A DNA stretch of 64,000 bases, from contig NZ_KB895467.1 in NCBI RefSeq assembly GCF_000374865.1, forward strand, positions 32,651-96,650. The letters run 5' to 3'. A model generated the notes under the pieces. It saw only the letters and a program-made list of their open reading frames with translations. It made no database searches and was not told where the DNA came from. How positions within the stretch are numbered: the stretch's first letter is position 1; each line of letters starts with the position of its first letter. Positions 1 through 7,779 of the stretch are shown piece by piece. A program made the position numbers and the translations under genes. This DNA comes from Arthrobacter sp. 135MFCol5.1. Its GTDB lineage: Bacteria > Actinomycetota > Actinomycetes > Actinomycetales > Micrococcaceae.

Positions 1-33
1 GACCTTGGCGCGCACCCCGATGAAAGGCCCCCC

Positions 34-420
34 ATGAGCAACATTCCCGAAGACCTGTCCTACACCGCCGAACATGAGTGGGTTACGGCCCCCAATGCCG
101 ACGGCGTGGTCCGCGTGGGAATCACCGACTTCGCCCAGGACGCGCTTGGCGACGTCGTCTACGCCCAGATGCCCGAAGTCGGCACGAAGATTACGGCGAA
201 CGAAGTGGTGGGCGAGGTCGAGTCCACCAAGAGCGTGAGCGACATCTACGCACCCGTTTCCGGCGAAGTCGTGGCGCGCAACGACTCCCTGGACAGCGAT
301 TCCGCCCTGATCAACACCGATCCCTACGGTGATGGCTGGCTGATCGAGGTCAAACTGGCCGAACCTGACGCCGTCGAGTCGCTGCTCAGTGCATCGGAGT
401 ACGAACAACAGGTAGGCTAA
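34..420 (+). CDS. gcvH: Glycine cleavage system H protein
   Basis: This is the lipoyl carrier of the glycine cleavage complex. It shuttles the aminomethyl group from the P protein to the T protein and is reoxidised by dihydrolipoamide dehydrogenase in the cytosol. The 128-residue length is normal for the family. The lipoyl-lysine motif ESTKSVSD is visible, with the acceptor lysine at residue 66. The start is ATG; a TGA overlaps it as ATGA in another frame, so a gene upstream of the window (gcvT would be expected) may be translationally coupled, but bases 1-33 are too short to identify it. lipA, at the other end of the window, makes the lipoyl cofactor this protein needs. Confidence 0.97.
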   Translation: MSNIPEDLSYTAEHEWVTAPNADGVVRVGITDFAQDALGDVVYAQMPEVGTKITANEVVGEVESTKSVSDIYAPVSGEVVARNDSLDSDSALINTDPYGDGWLIEVKLAEPDAVESLLSASEYEQQVG

Positions 421-576
421 AGCTAACCGGTTAATCCGGTCCGGCCCCGCGTCGCAGGCAGGACGTCTTCGCACGTCAGTGGCCGGATCGGGCGCCGGCG
501 CCGGACCTGCCGGGCAGGGCCGGTGAGCAATCGTCGGTTGCGGGCCAAGGCCCTGCACATCTAAGAGGAGGAATCC

Positions 577-1053
577 ATGGCTGGCCACAGACACAACCCT
601 GCCGATGGGGATTACGGCACGGGTGCGGCTAAGGCGTCGGAGACCACCTCGATCCATCTCACGCCGGTCACCGATGAGCCCACCATCGCCCCGAAGCTTT
701 CTTCGGACGAGCGCAATTCCGTGGAGGCCCTGCCTGCCGGTTCCGCGCTGCTGGTAGCGCACAGCGGCCCGAACGCCGGTGCCCGGTTCCTCCTGGATTC
801 GGACGTGACCACCGCCGGCCGCCACCCGGATGCGGATATCTTCCTGGACGATGTCACGGTCTCGCGCCGGCACGTCGAATTCCGCCGCACCGCTCGCAGC
901 TTCGAAGTCGTGGACAAGAACAGCCTCAATGGCACCTACGTCAACCACGACCGGGTGGACAGCGTGGAGCTCAAGTCCGGCAGCGAAGTCCAGATCGGCA
1001 AGTTCCGCCTCACCTTCTACCTGAGCCCTGCCACGGCTGCAGGCCGCAGCTGA
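577..1053 (+). CDS. garA: FHA-domain regulator of the GarA/OdhI family
   Basis: Small phosphopeptide-binding regulator. In mycobacteria and corynebacteria the orthologue inhibits 2-oxoglutarate dehydrogenase and controls glutamate metabolism, and phosphorylation by PknB/PknG-type kinases releases it. The N-terminal tail carries the family phospho-acceptor motif ETTS at residues 22-25. The FHA domain covers about residues 57-150, with GR at 81-82, SRRH at 96-99 and NSLNGTYVN at 115-123. The ATG follows an AGGAGG ribosome site at about 564-571. The downstream neighbour is ftsR, as in Mycobacterium and Corynebacterium, which supports orthology. Function is inferred from the family. Confidence 0.93.
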   Translation: MAGHRHNPADGDYGTGAAKASETTSIHLTPVTDEPTIAPKLSSDERNSVEALPAGSALLVAHSGPNAGARFLLDSDVTTAGRHPDADIFLDDVTVSRRHVEFRRTARSFEVVDKNSLNGTYVNHDRVDSVELKSGSEVQIGKFRLTFYLSPATAAGRS

Positions 1054-1070
1054 CCCGGGGACCACTGCCT

Positions 1071-1793
1071 GTGGCAATGGCACAACCGGAACGCCGGGGC
1101 CCCCAGGTCCTGAATATCGGCGAGGTCCTCGCCCAGCTCAGCGCTGACTTCCCGGGCATGACGGCGTCGAAAATCCGCTTCCTTGAGGAAAAGGGCCTGA
1201 TCAATCCGCGCCGCACACCTGCCGGCTACCGCCAGTACTCCGACGGCGACGTCGAACGCCTGCGGTTCGTGCTGGCCCTGCAGCGCGACCAGTACCTGCC
1301 CCTGAAGGTCATCAAGGACTACCTTGACGCAATCGACAGGGGAGAGCGGCCGGAAAACCTGCCCCCCGGCGTCGTGGTGTCCCCTCGTATTGTCTCGGAC
1401 GAACTTGCCGCCGAGTTGCAGAACCGGGGCAGGAAACTGAGCGAGGAGCAACTTCGGACCGAATCCGGAGCCAGCGTCCCCCTGCTGCAGTCCCTGCTGA
1501 GCTTCGGCCTCATCAGCCACAGCAACGGCCAGTTCGATGAGCATGCCCTCCAGGTTGCCCGCGCGTGCGTGCAGCTGGAAAGCCATGGGCTCGAGCCGCG
1601 CCACCTTCGCCCCTTCCAGGCGGCGGCCGAGAGGGAATTCGGCCTCGTGGAACGTGCCGTCGCGCCGCTGGCCTCGCGCAAGGACTCGGCATCGCAGGCA
1701 CGCGCGGCCGAGGCCGCCCGCGAGATCAGCGATCTTTGCCTCACCCTGCACCGGGCCCTGGTGCAAGACCACATCTCACGCATGGACATCTGA
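1071..1793 (+). CDS. ftsR: MerR-type transcriptional regulator FtsR
   Basis: A 240-residue MerR-like regulator with an N-terminal winged helix (about residues 10-85, including RFLEEKGLI at 36-44 and PAGYRQYS at 50-57) and a long C-terminal region that is not a metal-binding MerR tail. Its position directly after the FHA gene and before the DUF151 gene matches Rv1828 of M. tuberculosis and FtsR of Corynebacterium glutamicum, which activates ftsZ. The probable target ftsZ is in this same window. The GTG start at 1071 lies 17 bases after the FHA stop, and an in-frame ATG at 1077 is an alternative. The stop overlaps the next gene by one base, so the two are co-translated. Confidence 0.88.
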   Translation: MAMAQPERRGPQVLNIGEVLAQLSADFPGMTASKIRFLEEKGLINPRRTPAGYRQYSDGDVERLRFVLALQRDQYLPLKVIKDYLDAIDRGERPENLPPGVVVSPRIVSDELAAELQNRGRKLSEEQLRTESGASVPLLQSLLSFGLISHSNGQFDEHALQVARACVQLESHGLEPRHLRPFQAAAEREFGLVERAVAPLASRKDSASQARAAEAAREISDLCLTLHRALVQDHISRMDI

Positions 1794-2296
1794 TGATTGA
1801 AGTAGAGATCGTAGGCGTTCGCATCGAATTGCCGTCCAACCAGCCGCTGGTCCTGCTCAAGGAGATGCACGGCGAACGCCACGTGCCCATCTGGATCGGC
1901 ACCCCCGAGGCCAGTGCCATTGCGCTCGCCCAGCAGGGTGTTGTCCCGCCCCGGCCCATGACGCACGATCTCCTGGTGGACGTGGTGGAGTCGCTGGGGC
2001 ACTCCGTGGTCAGCGTCAACATCGTGGCCGTGGAAGACAACATTTTCTATGGCCAGCTGCAGTTCGAGAACGGCACCACGGTCAGCTCCCGGGCCTCCGA
2101 CGCCCTGGCCATCGCGCTGCGGGCCAAGTGCCGGATCTGGTGTGCCGATTCGGTCATGGACGAGGCCGGAGTGCGCATCACGGAACATGATGAGGGGGAG
2201 GACACCGAGCCGGGCCCCACGGTGGACGAAGAACGCGAAATGCGCCGGTTCCGCGAGTTCCTTGACGACGTGGAGCCCGAGGATTTCGACGGCTAA
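1793..2296 (+). CDS. Bifunctional nuclease family protein (DUF151)
   Basis: A 167-residue protein that fits the DUF151/BFN family throughout, with the characteristic N-terminal MIEVEIVGVRI and the PIWIGTPEASAIA segment near residue 35, followed by an acidic C-terminal tail. Members are annotated as bifunctional nucleases from plant work. The bacterial role is not established, so no enzymatic claim is made here. The ATG at 1793 shares its first base with the ftsR stop codon. It sits between two MerR regulators in an arrangement conserved across actinobacteria (Rv1828-Rv1829-Rv1830), suggesting a shared regulatory or metabolic task. Confidence 0.9.
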   Translation: MIEVEIVGVRIELPSNQPLVLLKEMHGERHVPIWIGTPEASAIALAQQGVVPPRPMTHDLLVDVVESLGHSVVSVNIVAVEDNIFYGQLQFENGTTVSSRASDALAIALRAKCRIWCADSVMDEAGVRITEHDEGEDTEPGPTVDEEREMRRFREFLDDVEPEDFDG

Positions 2297-2527
2297 GGTC
2301 ACGTTAAGGTTAAAGTTGAGGCTGAAAGTTTCGACACGCCTCTTCCAACCCCTCAACGTCTTTGACCTGGGGACCTGCCGGGCCTAACGTCGAAGTATCA
2401 AGTTCCCTTGCTTACGGCAGCCGCGCAAGTCACACTGGAAAGTGCGCCCCGCGACAATTACACGCATGGTCTTCATGCCGAAGCTGCCTTAGAGAGTTCC
2501 TGGGAGCGTACGACAAGGAGGATCCAG
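2297..2527 (+). promoter_or_regulatory. Leader and promoter region of the second MerR gene, with tandem AAGGTT-like hexamers
   Basis: This 231-bp gap holds AAGGTC (2295-2300), AAGGTT (2306-2311), AAAGTT (2312-2317) and AAAGTT (2325-2330) in direct orientation. The 13-mer at 2306-2318 matches the ftsZ upstream region (38412-38424) at 12 of 13 positions. A 7-bp inverted repeat, GTTGAGG at 2315-2321 and CCTCAAC at 2351-2357, spans the same segment. This looks like a regulator-binding region for FtsR or for the downstream MerR protein itself. The assignment is inference. Confidence 0.5.
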
Positions 2528-3121
2528 GTGAGTCCCAAAGGCGAAGCAGGCGGGCTGAAACAGCCCACAGCTGGTGTTGCTGTGCCCGTGAGCGGTGCCC
2601 AGGGCCTCCTGTTCACCGAGGACCTTCCGGTACTGGATGAGGACGCAGGCTACCGCGGCCCCACTGCCTGCAAAGCCGCAGGCATCACTTACCGGCAGCT
2701 CGACTACTGGGCGAGGACCGGTTTGGTTGAACCCGCCGTCCGCGGTGCCGCCGGCTCCGGCTCACAACGGCTGTACGGCTTCCGGGACATCCTGGTCCTC
2801 AAAGTGGTCAAGCGCCTCCTGGATACCGGGGTCTCCCTGCAGCAGATCCGGACCGCCGTCGAACACCTCCGGGAGCGCGGCGTCGAGGACCTGGCACAGA
2901 TTACGCTCATGAGCGACGGTGCAAGCGTCTACGAGTGCACGTCCGCGGATGAGGTCATAGACCTCGTCCAGGGTGGCCAGGGAGTCTTTGGCATCGCCGT
3001 TGGCCGTGTCTGGCGGGAAGTGGAAGGCAGCCTCGCGTCGCTGCCCAGCGAACATGCCGCGGAGCAATCCTTTCCCGACGACGAACTGAGCAAGCGCCGT
3101 GCGGCGCGGAAGATCAGCTGA
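2528..3121 (+). CDS. MerR family transcriptional regulator (Rv1830-like)
   Basis: A 197-residue regulator with a MerR-type helix-turn-helix at about residues 44-110 (TACKAAGITYRQLDYW, then SQRLYGFRDILVLKVV), followed by a helical coupling region and a short C-terminal tail. The GTG at 2528 was chosen because it lies 7 bases after a strong AAGGAGG site. The frame is open back to 2408, but that upstream part has no ribosome site. The gene ends in a strong bidirectional terminator. By position it corresponds to Rv1830 of M. tuberculosis. No metal- or drug-binding C-terminal domain is visible, so the signal it senses is unknown. Confidence 0.88.
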   Translation: MSPKGEAGGLKQPTAGVAVPVSGAQGLLFTEDLPVLDEDAGYRGPTACKAAGITYRQLDYWARTGLVEPAVRGAAGSGSQRLYGFRDILVLKVVKRLLDTGVSLQQIRTAVEHLRERGVEDLAQITLMSDGASVYECTSADEVIDLVQGGQGVFGIAVGRVWREVEGSLASLPSEHAAEQSFPDDELSKRRAARKIS

Positions 3122-3124
3122 CAC

Positions 3125-3184
3125 CCGTTCCAATATTTAAGGGCCACCCTCCGGACGGAGGGTGGCCCTTAATTGTTGGAACGG
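3125..3184. terminator. Bidirectional terminator, long palindrome
   Basis: Near-perfect inverted repeat between convergent genes. The outer arms are CCGTTCCAA (3125-3133) and TTGGAACGG (3176-3184). The inner arms TTAAGGGCCACCCTCC (3137-3152) and GGAGGGTGGCCCTTAA (3157-3172) flank a four-base loop. The A/T-rich flanks give T-tracts on both strands, so it should end transcription of the MerR gene (+) and the ParA-like gene (-). Confidence 0.9.
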
Positions 3185-3187
3185 GTC

Positions 3188-4006
3188 CTAGCGGGTACGG
3201 CTCCGCAGGCCGGCGCCTGCGGCCATGAGGTTGGCCAGGAGGTCGTCAAACAATGCCGCCGCGGACTTGGCCGAATCGCCGGGCCAGTGATGCACGGGGT
3301 GGGCCGCACCCTGGATCTGCTGCCAATTGGCCTGCTCCGGGATCCTCGGGCTCAGCAGGAGTTCGCCGAACATGGACTCCATCTCCGCCAGCCGGTAGGT
3401 GTGCTCGGAGGAACCCGTGCGGACCCGGTTGGCCACGATGCCGGCAGGCGAAAGATTGGGGGCGAACTCCTGGCGGAACAGCTGGATGGCGCGCATGGTG
3501 CGTTCCGTGCCTGCCACCGAGAAGAGGCCGGGCTCGGCGACCAGGGCCACCTTGTCGCTGGCGGCCCATGCCATGCGGGTCAGCCCGTTGAGGGACGGCG
3601 GGCAGTCGATCAGGACCAGCTGGTAGTCCCCGGCGCCGGCAAGTACGGCCGACAGCCTGCGGAGGTCGCGGCGGCCAAGGTCCGGCCGATCGTAGATGCC
3701 CGTGTAGGCGGAGCCGACGGCGACGTCCAGGACGGCGGGCCCGGAACCGTTGGCCGGGACGCGGTCAGCCCAGTTGCTTCGCACCACGTTCTCGGCCATC
3801 TTTGCCCGGCGGGGGCTCTTCAGCATCCTGCCGATGTCCAGATGGTCTCCGGGCTGGACTCCCAGTGCCGTGGTGGCGTCGGCGTGCGGATCTAGGTCCA
3901 CCACCAGTGTGCGAATTCCGGCGGCCAGCGCCGCAGACGCCAATCCTGTGGTGACGGAAGTCTTGCCGACTCCACCCTTAAGGCTGCTGATGCTGACTAC
4001 TTGCAC
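3188..4006 (-). CDS. ParA/Soj family ATPase
   Basis: A deviant Walker-A P-loop ATPase of 272 residues. The motif KGGVGKTS is at residues 10-17 with the signature lysine at 10, then the VDLDPHADAT segment and the switch motif LIDCPPSLN. Family members position DNA or protein cargo by ATP-dependent dimerisation. There is no parB neighbour, so this is probably an orphan ParA-like positioning protein and not the chromosomal segregation pair. The start is uncertain: GTG at 4006 gives MQVVSISSLKGG, and an in-frame TTG at 4018 would add four residues. Neither has a strong ribosome site. It is divergent from pyc, with 291 bp between coding regions. Confidence 0.88.
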   Translation of the reverse strand: MQVVSISSLKGGVGKTSVTTGLASAALAAGIRTLVVDLDPHADATTALGVQPGDHLDIGRMLKSPRRAKMAENVVRSNWADRVPANGSGPAVLDVAVGSAYTGIYDRPDLGRRDLRRLSAVLAGAGDYQLVLIDCPPSLNGLTRMAWAASDKVALVAEPGLFSVAGTERTMRAIQLFRQEFAPNLSPAGIVANRVRTGSSEHTYRLAEMESMFGELLLSPRIPEQANWQQIQGAAHPVHHWPGDSAKSAAALFDDLLANLMAAGAGLRSRTR

Positions 4007-4236
4007 TTGAGAGACCAAAACCTAACGCCGGATGCCGTGTTGGGGGTAATGTTTGCCTCGGCAGAGCCGAAGCCGGACGGTCCTGCCGCCCTACTCATCA
4101 TATGTTGATGCGTCGGCGAATCCTGTTTTATCGGGCGTCGGCATGGCACCGACTGTGCTGCCGGGGCGGTTTCCGCCAGCCACGCTGAAAGCGTTCGGGA
4201 CATGACGGGGAAATCTGTGATGGTGGCCACAAAGAT

Positions 4237-4264
4237 TTGTGTTTGTCCTTGTAGGTCCTAGACA
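4237..4264 (+). promoter_or_regulatory. Candidate promoter of pyc
   Basis: TTGTGT at 4237-4242 and TAGACA at 4259-4264 are separated by 16 bases, about 45 bases before the pyc ATG. This is a plausible SigA-type promoter. The remaining gap between the ParA-like gene and pyc shows nothing else recognisable. Confidence 0.4.
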
Positions 4265-4309
4265 CTGTGACCACTCATTCGATCCACCCCGCAATGATGC
4301 AGGAGAAGT

Positions 4310-7300
4310 ATGTTTTCCAAAGTTCTGGTGGCCAACCGCGGTGAAATCGCGATCAGGGCCTTCCGCGCCGGCTATGAGCTGGGTGCCAAGACCGTTGCCG
4401 TTTTTCCGCAGGAGGACCGAAACTCGATCCATCGCCAGAAAGCGGACGAGGCCTACCTGATCGGCGAGGAAGGACACCCTGTCCGGGCCTACCTGGACGT
4501 GGCTGAGGTGGTCCGGGTTGCCAAGGAGTCGGGCGCGGACGCGATTTACCCGGGTTACGGCTTCCTCTCCGAGAACCCGGAGCTTGCCCGCGCGGCGAAG
4601 GCCGCTGGCATCACTTTCGTTGGTCCGCCTGCGGAAGTGCTGGAGCTTGCCGGCAACAAGGTGGCTGCCCTCAAGGCTGCCCGCGAGGCCGGTGTCCCCG
4701 TACTGAAGTCCAGCGAGCCCTCCAAGGACCTGGACGAGCTGCTGGCGGCCGCCGACGAGATCGGATTTCCCATCTTCGCAAAGGCTGTAGCGGGCGGCGG
4801 CGGCCGCGGCATGCGCCGGGTGGACACCCGCGAAGCCCTGCCTGAGGCCCTGAAGTCCGCGATGCGCGAGGCGGACGCTGCTTTCGGTGACCCCACCATG
4901 TTCCTGGAGCAGGCCGTCCTGCGCCCCCGCCATATCGAGGTGCAGATCCTTGCCGACGCAGAGGGCAACGTCATGCACCTCTTCGAGCGCGACTGCTCCA
5001 TCCAGCGGCGGCACCAGAAGGTCATCGAGATCGCTCCCGCCCCCAACCTCGATGAGGGAATCCGGCAGGCCCTCTACCGGGACGCCGTGAAATTCGCCAA
5101 GGCCCTGAACTACGTCAACGCGGGCACGGTCGAATTCCTGGTGGACACCGAGGGTGAGCGGGCCGGCCAGCACGTCTTCATCGAAATGAACCCTCGCATC
5201 CAGGTGGAGCACACCGTCACCGAGGAAGTCACGGACGTGGACCTGGTCCAGGCCCAGATGCGGATCGCCTCCGGCGAGACCCTGGCCGACCTTGGACTGT
5301 CCCAGGACACCGTTAAACTCCGCGGCGCCGCCTTGCAGAGCCGCATCACCACCGAGGATCCCGCCAATGGTTTCCGGCCCGACGTCGGAAAGATCACCGG
5401 CTACCGCTCGGCCGGCGGCGCCGGCGTGCGGCTCGACGGCGGCACTGTGTACTCCGGTGCCGAGATCAGCCCCCACTTCGACTCCATGCTGGTCAAGCTC
5501 ACCTGCCGCGGCCGGGACTACCCGTCAGCGGTGGCCCGTGCCCGCCGTGCCCTGGCCGAGTTCCGCATCCGCGGTGTCTCCACGAACATTCCCTTCCTCC
5601 AGGCCGTCCTGGACGACCCCGATTTCATCGCAGGCGATGTCGCCACCAACTTCATCGACCAGCGCCCTGAACTGCTCAAGGCCCGTGTGTCGGCCGACCG
5701 TGGCACCAAGCTCCTGACGTGGCTGGCCGAGGTCACCGTCAACAAGCCCAACGGCGAGCTGACCGTGCACTCCAACCCCGCCGACAAGCTGCCGGACGTC
5801 AAGGGCAAGGAGGCGGCAGCGGGTTCGCGCCAGAGGCTCCTTGAGCTGGGCCCGGAGGGCTTCGCCAAGGCATTGCGCGAGCAGACCGCCGTGGCGGTCA
5901 CGGACACCACGTTCCGCGACGCACACCAGTCCCTGCTGGCCACCCGCGTCCGCACCCGCGACCTCGTTGCCGCCGGGCCCGCCGTCACGGCGTTGCTCCC
6001 GCAGCTGCTGTCCGTTGAGGCGTGGGGCGGCGCAACCTACGATGTCGCCCTCCGCTTCCTCGGTGAGGACCCCTGGGACCGGCTCGCCGCGCTGCGCAAG
6101 GCGATGCCGAACGTGTGCATTCAGATGCTCCTTCGCGGCCGCAACACGGTTGGCTACACGCCGTACCCCGAAGAAGTGACGGAGGCCTTCGTGAACGAGG
6201 CCGCCGCCACCGGCATCGACATCTTCCGTATCTTTGACGCCTTGAACGACGTCAGCCAGATGGCCCCGGCCATCCGGGCGGTCCGCGCCACCGGCACCGC
6301 CGTCGCCGAAGTGGCGCTCTGCTACACCGGCGACATGCTGGACCCGGAAGAGAAGCTGTACACCCTTGACTACTACTTGGAGTTGGCGCAGAAGATCGTG
6401 GACGCCGGCGCCCATATCCTGGCCATCAAGGACATGGCGGGCCTGCTCCGCCCTGCGGCCGCGGCAAAGCTCGTGGCCGCCTTGCGGGAACGGTTCGACC
6501 TGCCCGTCCACCTGCACACGCACGACACGGCGGGCGGCCAGCTGGCCACCCTGCTCGCCGCCATCGACGCCGGTGTGGACGCCGTGGATGTCGCAGCGGC
6601 ATCGCTGGCCGGCACCACCAGCCAGCCCTCGGCGTCGGCCCTTGTAGCGGCCCTGGCCCACACGCCGCGCGACACCGGCATCAGCCTGGACGCGGTCAGC
6701 TCGCTGGAACCGTACTGGGAAGCGGTGCGCCGCGTGTATGCCCCGTTCGAGTCCGGCCTGCCGGGCCCCACCGGCCGCGTATACAAGCACGAAATCCCCG
6801 GCGGCCAGTTGTCCAACCTCCGCCAGCAGGCCATGGCATTGGGCCTGGGGGAGCGCTTCGAAGCGATCGAGGACATGTACACGGCCGCGGACCGGATCCT
6901 GGGCCACTTGGTGAAGGTGACGCCGTCCTCGAAGGTGGTGGGTGACCTCGCGCTCCACTTGGTGGGCCTCAACGCCGATCCCGCGGATTTTGAAGCGAAT
7001 CCACAGAATTACGACATCCCCGACTCCGTCATCGGTTTCCTGTCCGGCGAGCTCGGTGATCCTCCGGGAGGCTGGCCCGAGCCCTTCCGCACCAAGGCCC
7101 TGCAGGGCAGGAGCGTAAAGGTCCGCGATGTCGAGCTCAGCGCCGAGGACAGCGCGGCCCTGAAGTCCGATTCGAAGACCCGCCAGCACACGCTGAACCG
7201 GTTGCTTTTCGACGGACCCACCAAGGACTACCTCAAGAGCGTGGACACGTACGGCAACATCTCCGTGCTGGATACCCGGGACTACCTCTACGGACTCCAG

Positions 7301-7708
7301 CGCGGCACCGAGCACGAAATCCAGCTGGAACGCGGCGTCCGCCTCATCGCCTCCCTGGAAGCCGTCTCGGAGCCGGACGAGAAGGGCATGCGCACCGTCA
7401 TGTGCACCCTCAACGGTCAGTCCCGGCCGGTCGTGGTGCGGGACCGTTCCGTGGTCAGCAACGTCAAGGCGGCCGAGAAAGCCGATCCCGGCCAGCCGGG
7501 CCAGGTGGCGGCACCCTTCGCCGGCGCCGTCACTGTCACCGTCAAGCCCGGCGACACCGTCAAGCCCGGAGACACCGTGGCAACGATCGAAGCGATGAAG
7601 ATGGAAGCTTCCATCACGACGCCGGTAGCCGGCAAGGTGGCCAGGCTCGCCATCTCCGCCGTCGAGCAGGTCCAAGGCGGGGATCTGCTGCTGGTGATCG
7701 AGGAGTAG
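4310..7708 (+). CDS. pyc: Pyruvate carboxylase
   Basis: A single-chain biotin enzyme of 1132 residues, normal for the family, that converts pyruvate, bicarbonate and ATP to oxaloacetate and so refills the TCA cycle. The order is biotin carboxylase (about 1-450, ATP-grasp with AVAGGGGRGMR and the EMNPRIQVEHTVTE active-site segment), carboxyltransferase TIM barrel (about 530-800, starting at TDTTFRDAHQSL), the tetramerisation region, and a biotinyl domain. The AMKME motif puts the biotinylated lysine at residue 1097, 35 residues from the end as usual. The ATG follows GCAGGAG. A perfect 16-bp hairpin terminator lies 21 bases downstream, so this is a single-gene unit. Confidence 0.98.
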   Translation: MFSKVLVANRGEIAIRAFRAGYELGAKTVAVFPQEDRNSIHRQKADEAYLIGEEGHPVRAYLDVAEVVRVAKESGADAIYPGYGFLSENPELARAAKAAGITFVGPPAEVLELAGNKVAALKAAREAGVPVLKSSEPSKDLDELLAAADEIGFPIFAKAVAGGGGRGMRRVDTREALPEALKSAMREADAAFGDPTMFLEQAVLRPRHIEVQILADAEGNVMHLFERDCSIQRRHQKVIEIAPAPNLDEGIRQALYRDAVKFAKALNYVNAGTVEFLVDTEGERAGQHVFIEMNPRIQVEHTVTEEVTDVDLVQAQMRIASGETLADLGLSQDTVKLRGAALQSRITTEDPANGFRPDVGKITGYRSAGGAGVRLDGGTVYSGAEISPHFDSMLVKLTCRGRDYPSAVARARRALAEFRIRGVSTNIPFLQAVLDDPDFIAGDVATNFIDQRPELLKARVSADRGTKLLTWLAEVTVNKPNGELTVHSNPADKLPDVKGKEAAAGSRQRLLELGPEGFAKALREQTAVAVTDTTFRDAHQSLLATRVRTRDLVAAGPAVTALLPQLLSVEAWGGATYDVALRFLGEDPWDRLAALRKAMPNVCIQMLLRGRNTVGYTPYPEEVTEAFVNEAAATGIDIFRIFDALNDVSQMAPAIRAVRATGTAVAEVALCYTGDMLDPEEKLYTLDYYLELAQKIVDAGAHILAIKDMAGLLRPAAAAKLVAALRERFDLPVHLHTHDTAGGQLATLLAAIDAGVDAVDVAAASLAGTTSQPSASALVAALAHTPRDTGISLDAVSSLEPYWEAVRRVYAPFESGLPGPTGRVYKHEIPGGQLSNLRQQAMALGLGERFEAIEDMYTAADRILGHLVKVTPSSKVVGDLALHLVGLNADPADFEANPQNYDIPDSVIGFLSGELGDPPGGWPEPFRTKALQGRSVKVRDVELSAEDSAALKSDSKTRQHTLNRLLFDGPTKDYLKSVDTYGNISVLDTRDYLYGLQRGTEHEIQLERGVRLIASLEAVSEPDEKGMRTVMCTLNGQSRPVVVRDRSVVSNVKAAEKADPGQPGQVAAPFAGAVTVTVKPGDTVKPGDTVATIEAMKMEASITTPVAGKVARLAISAVEQVQGGDLLLVIEE

Positions 7709-7728
7709 ACGGGCCACAGCCAGGTAAA

Positions 7729-7764
7729 CGAAGGGGGCCTCCCGGCAACGGGAGGCCCCCTTCG
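7729..7764. terminator. Bidirectional terminator between pyc and the acyl-CoA synthetase gene
   Basis: Perfect 16-bp stem: CGAAGGGGGCCTCCCG (7729-7744), loop GCAA (7745-7748), CGGGAGGCCCCCTTCG (7749-7764). It lies between two convergent genes and can serve both. Confidence 0.92.
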
Positions 7765-7779
7765 TCTGCTGGCGCCTTG

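Noticed and set aside
1..33. C-terminal codons of gcvT before gcvH
   Set aside because: Two frames end in this stretch and neither gives a recognisable GcvT C-terminus; too short to call.
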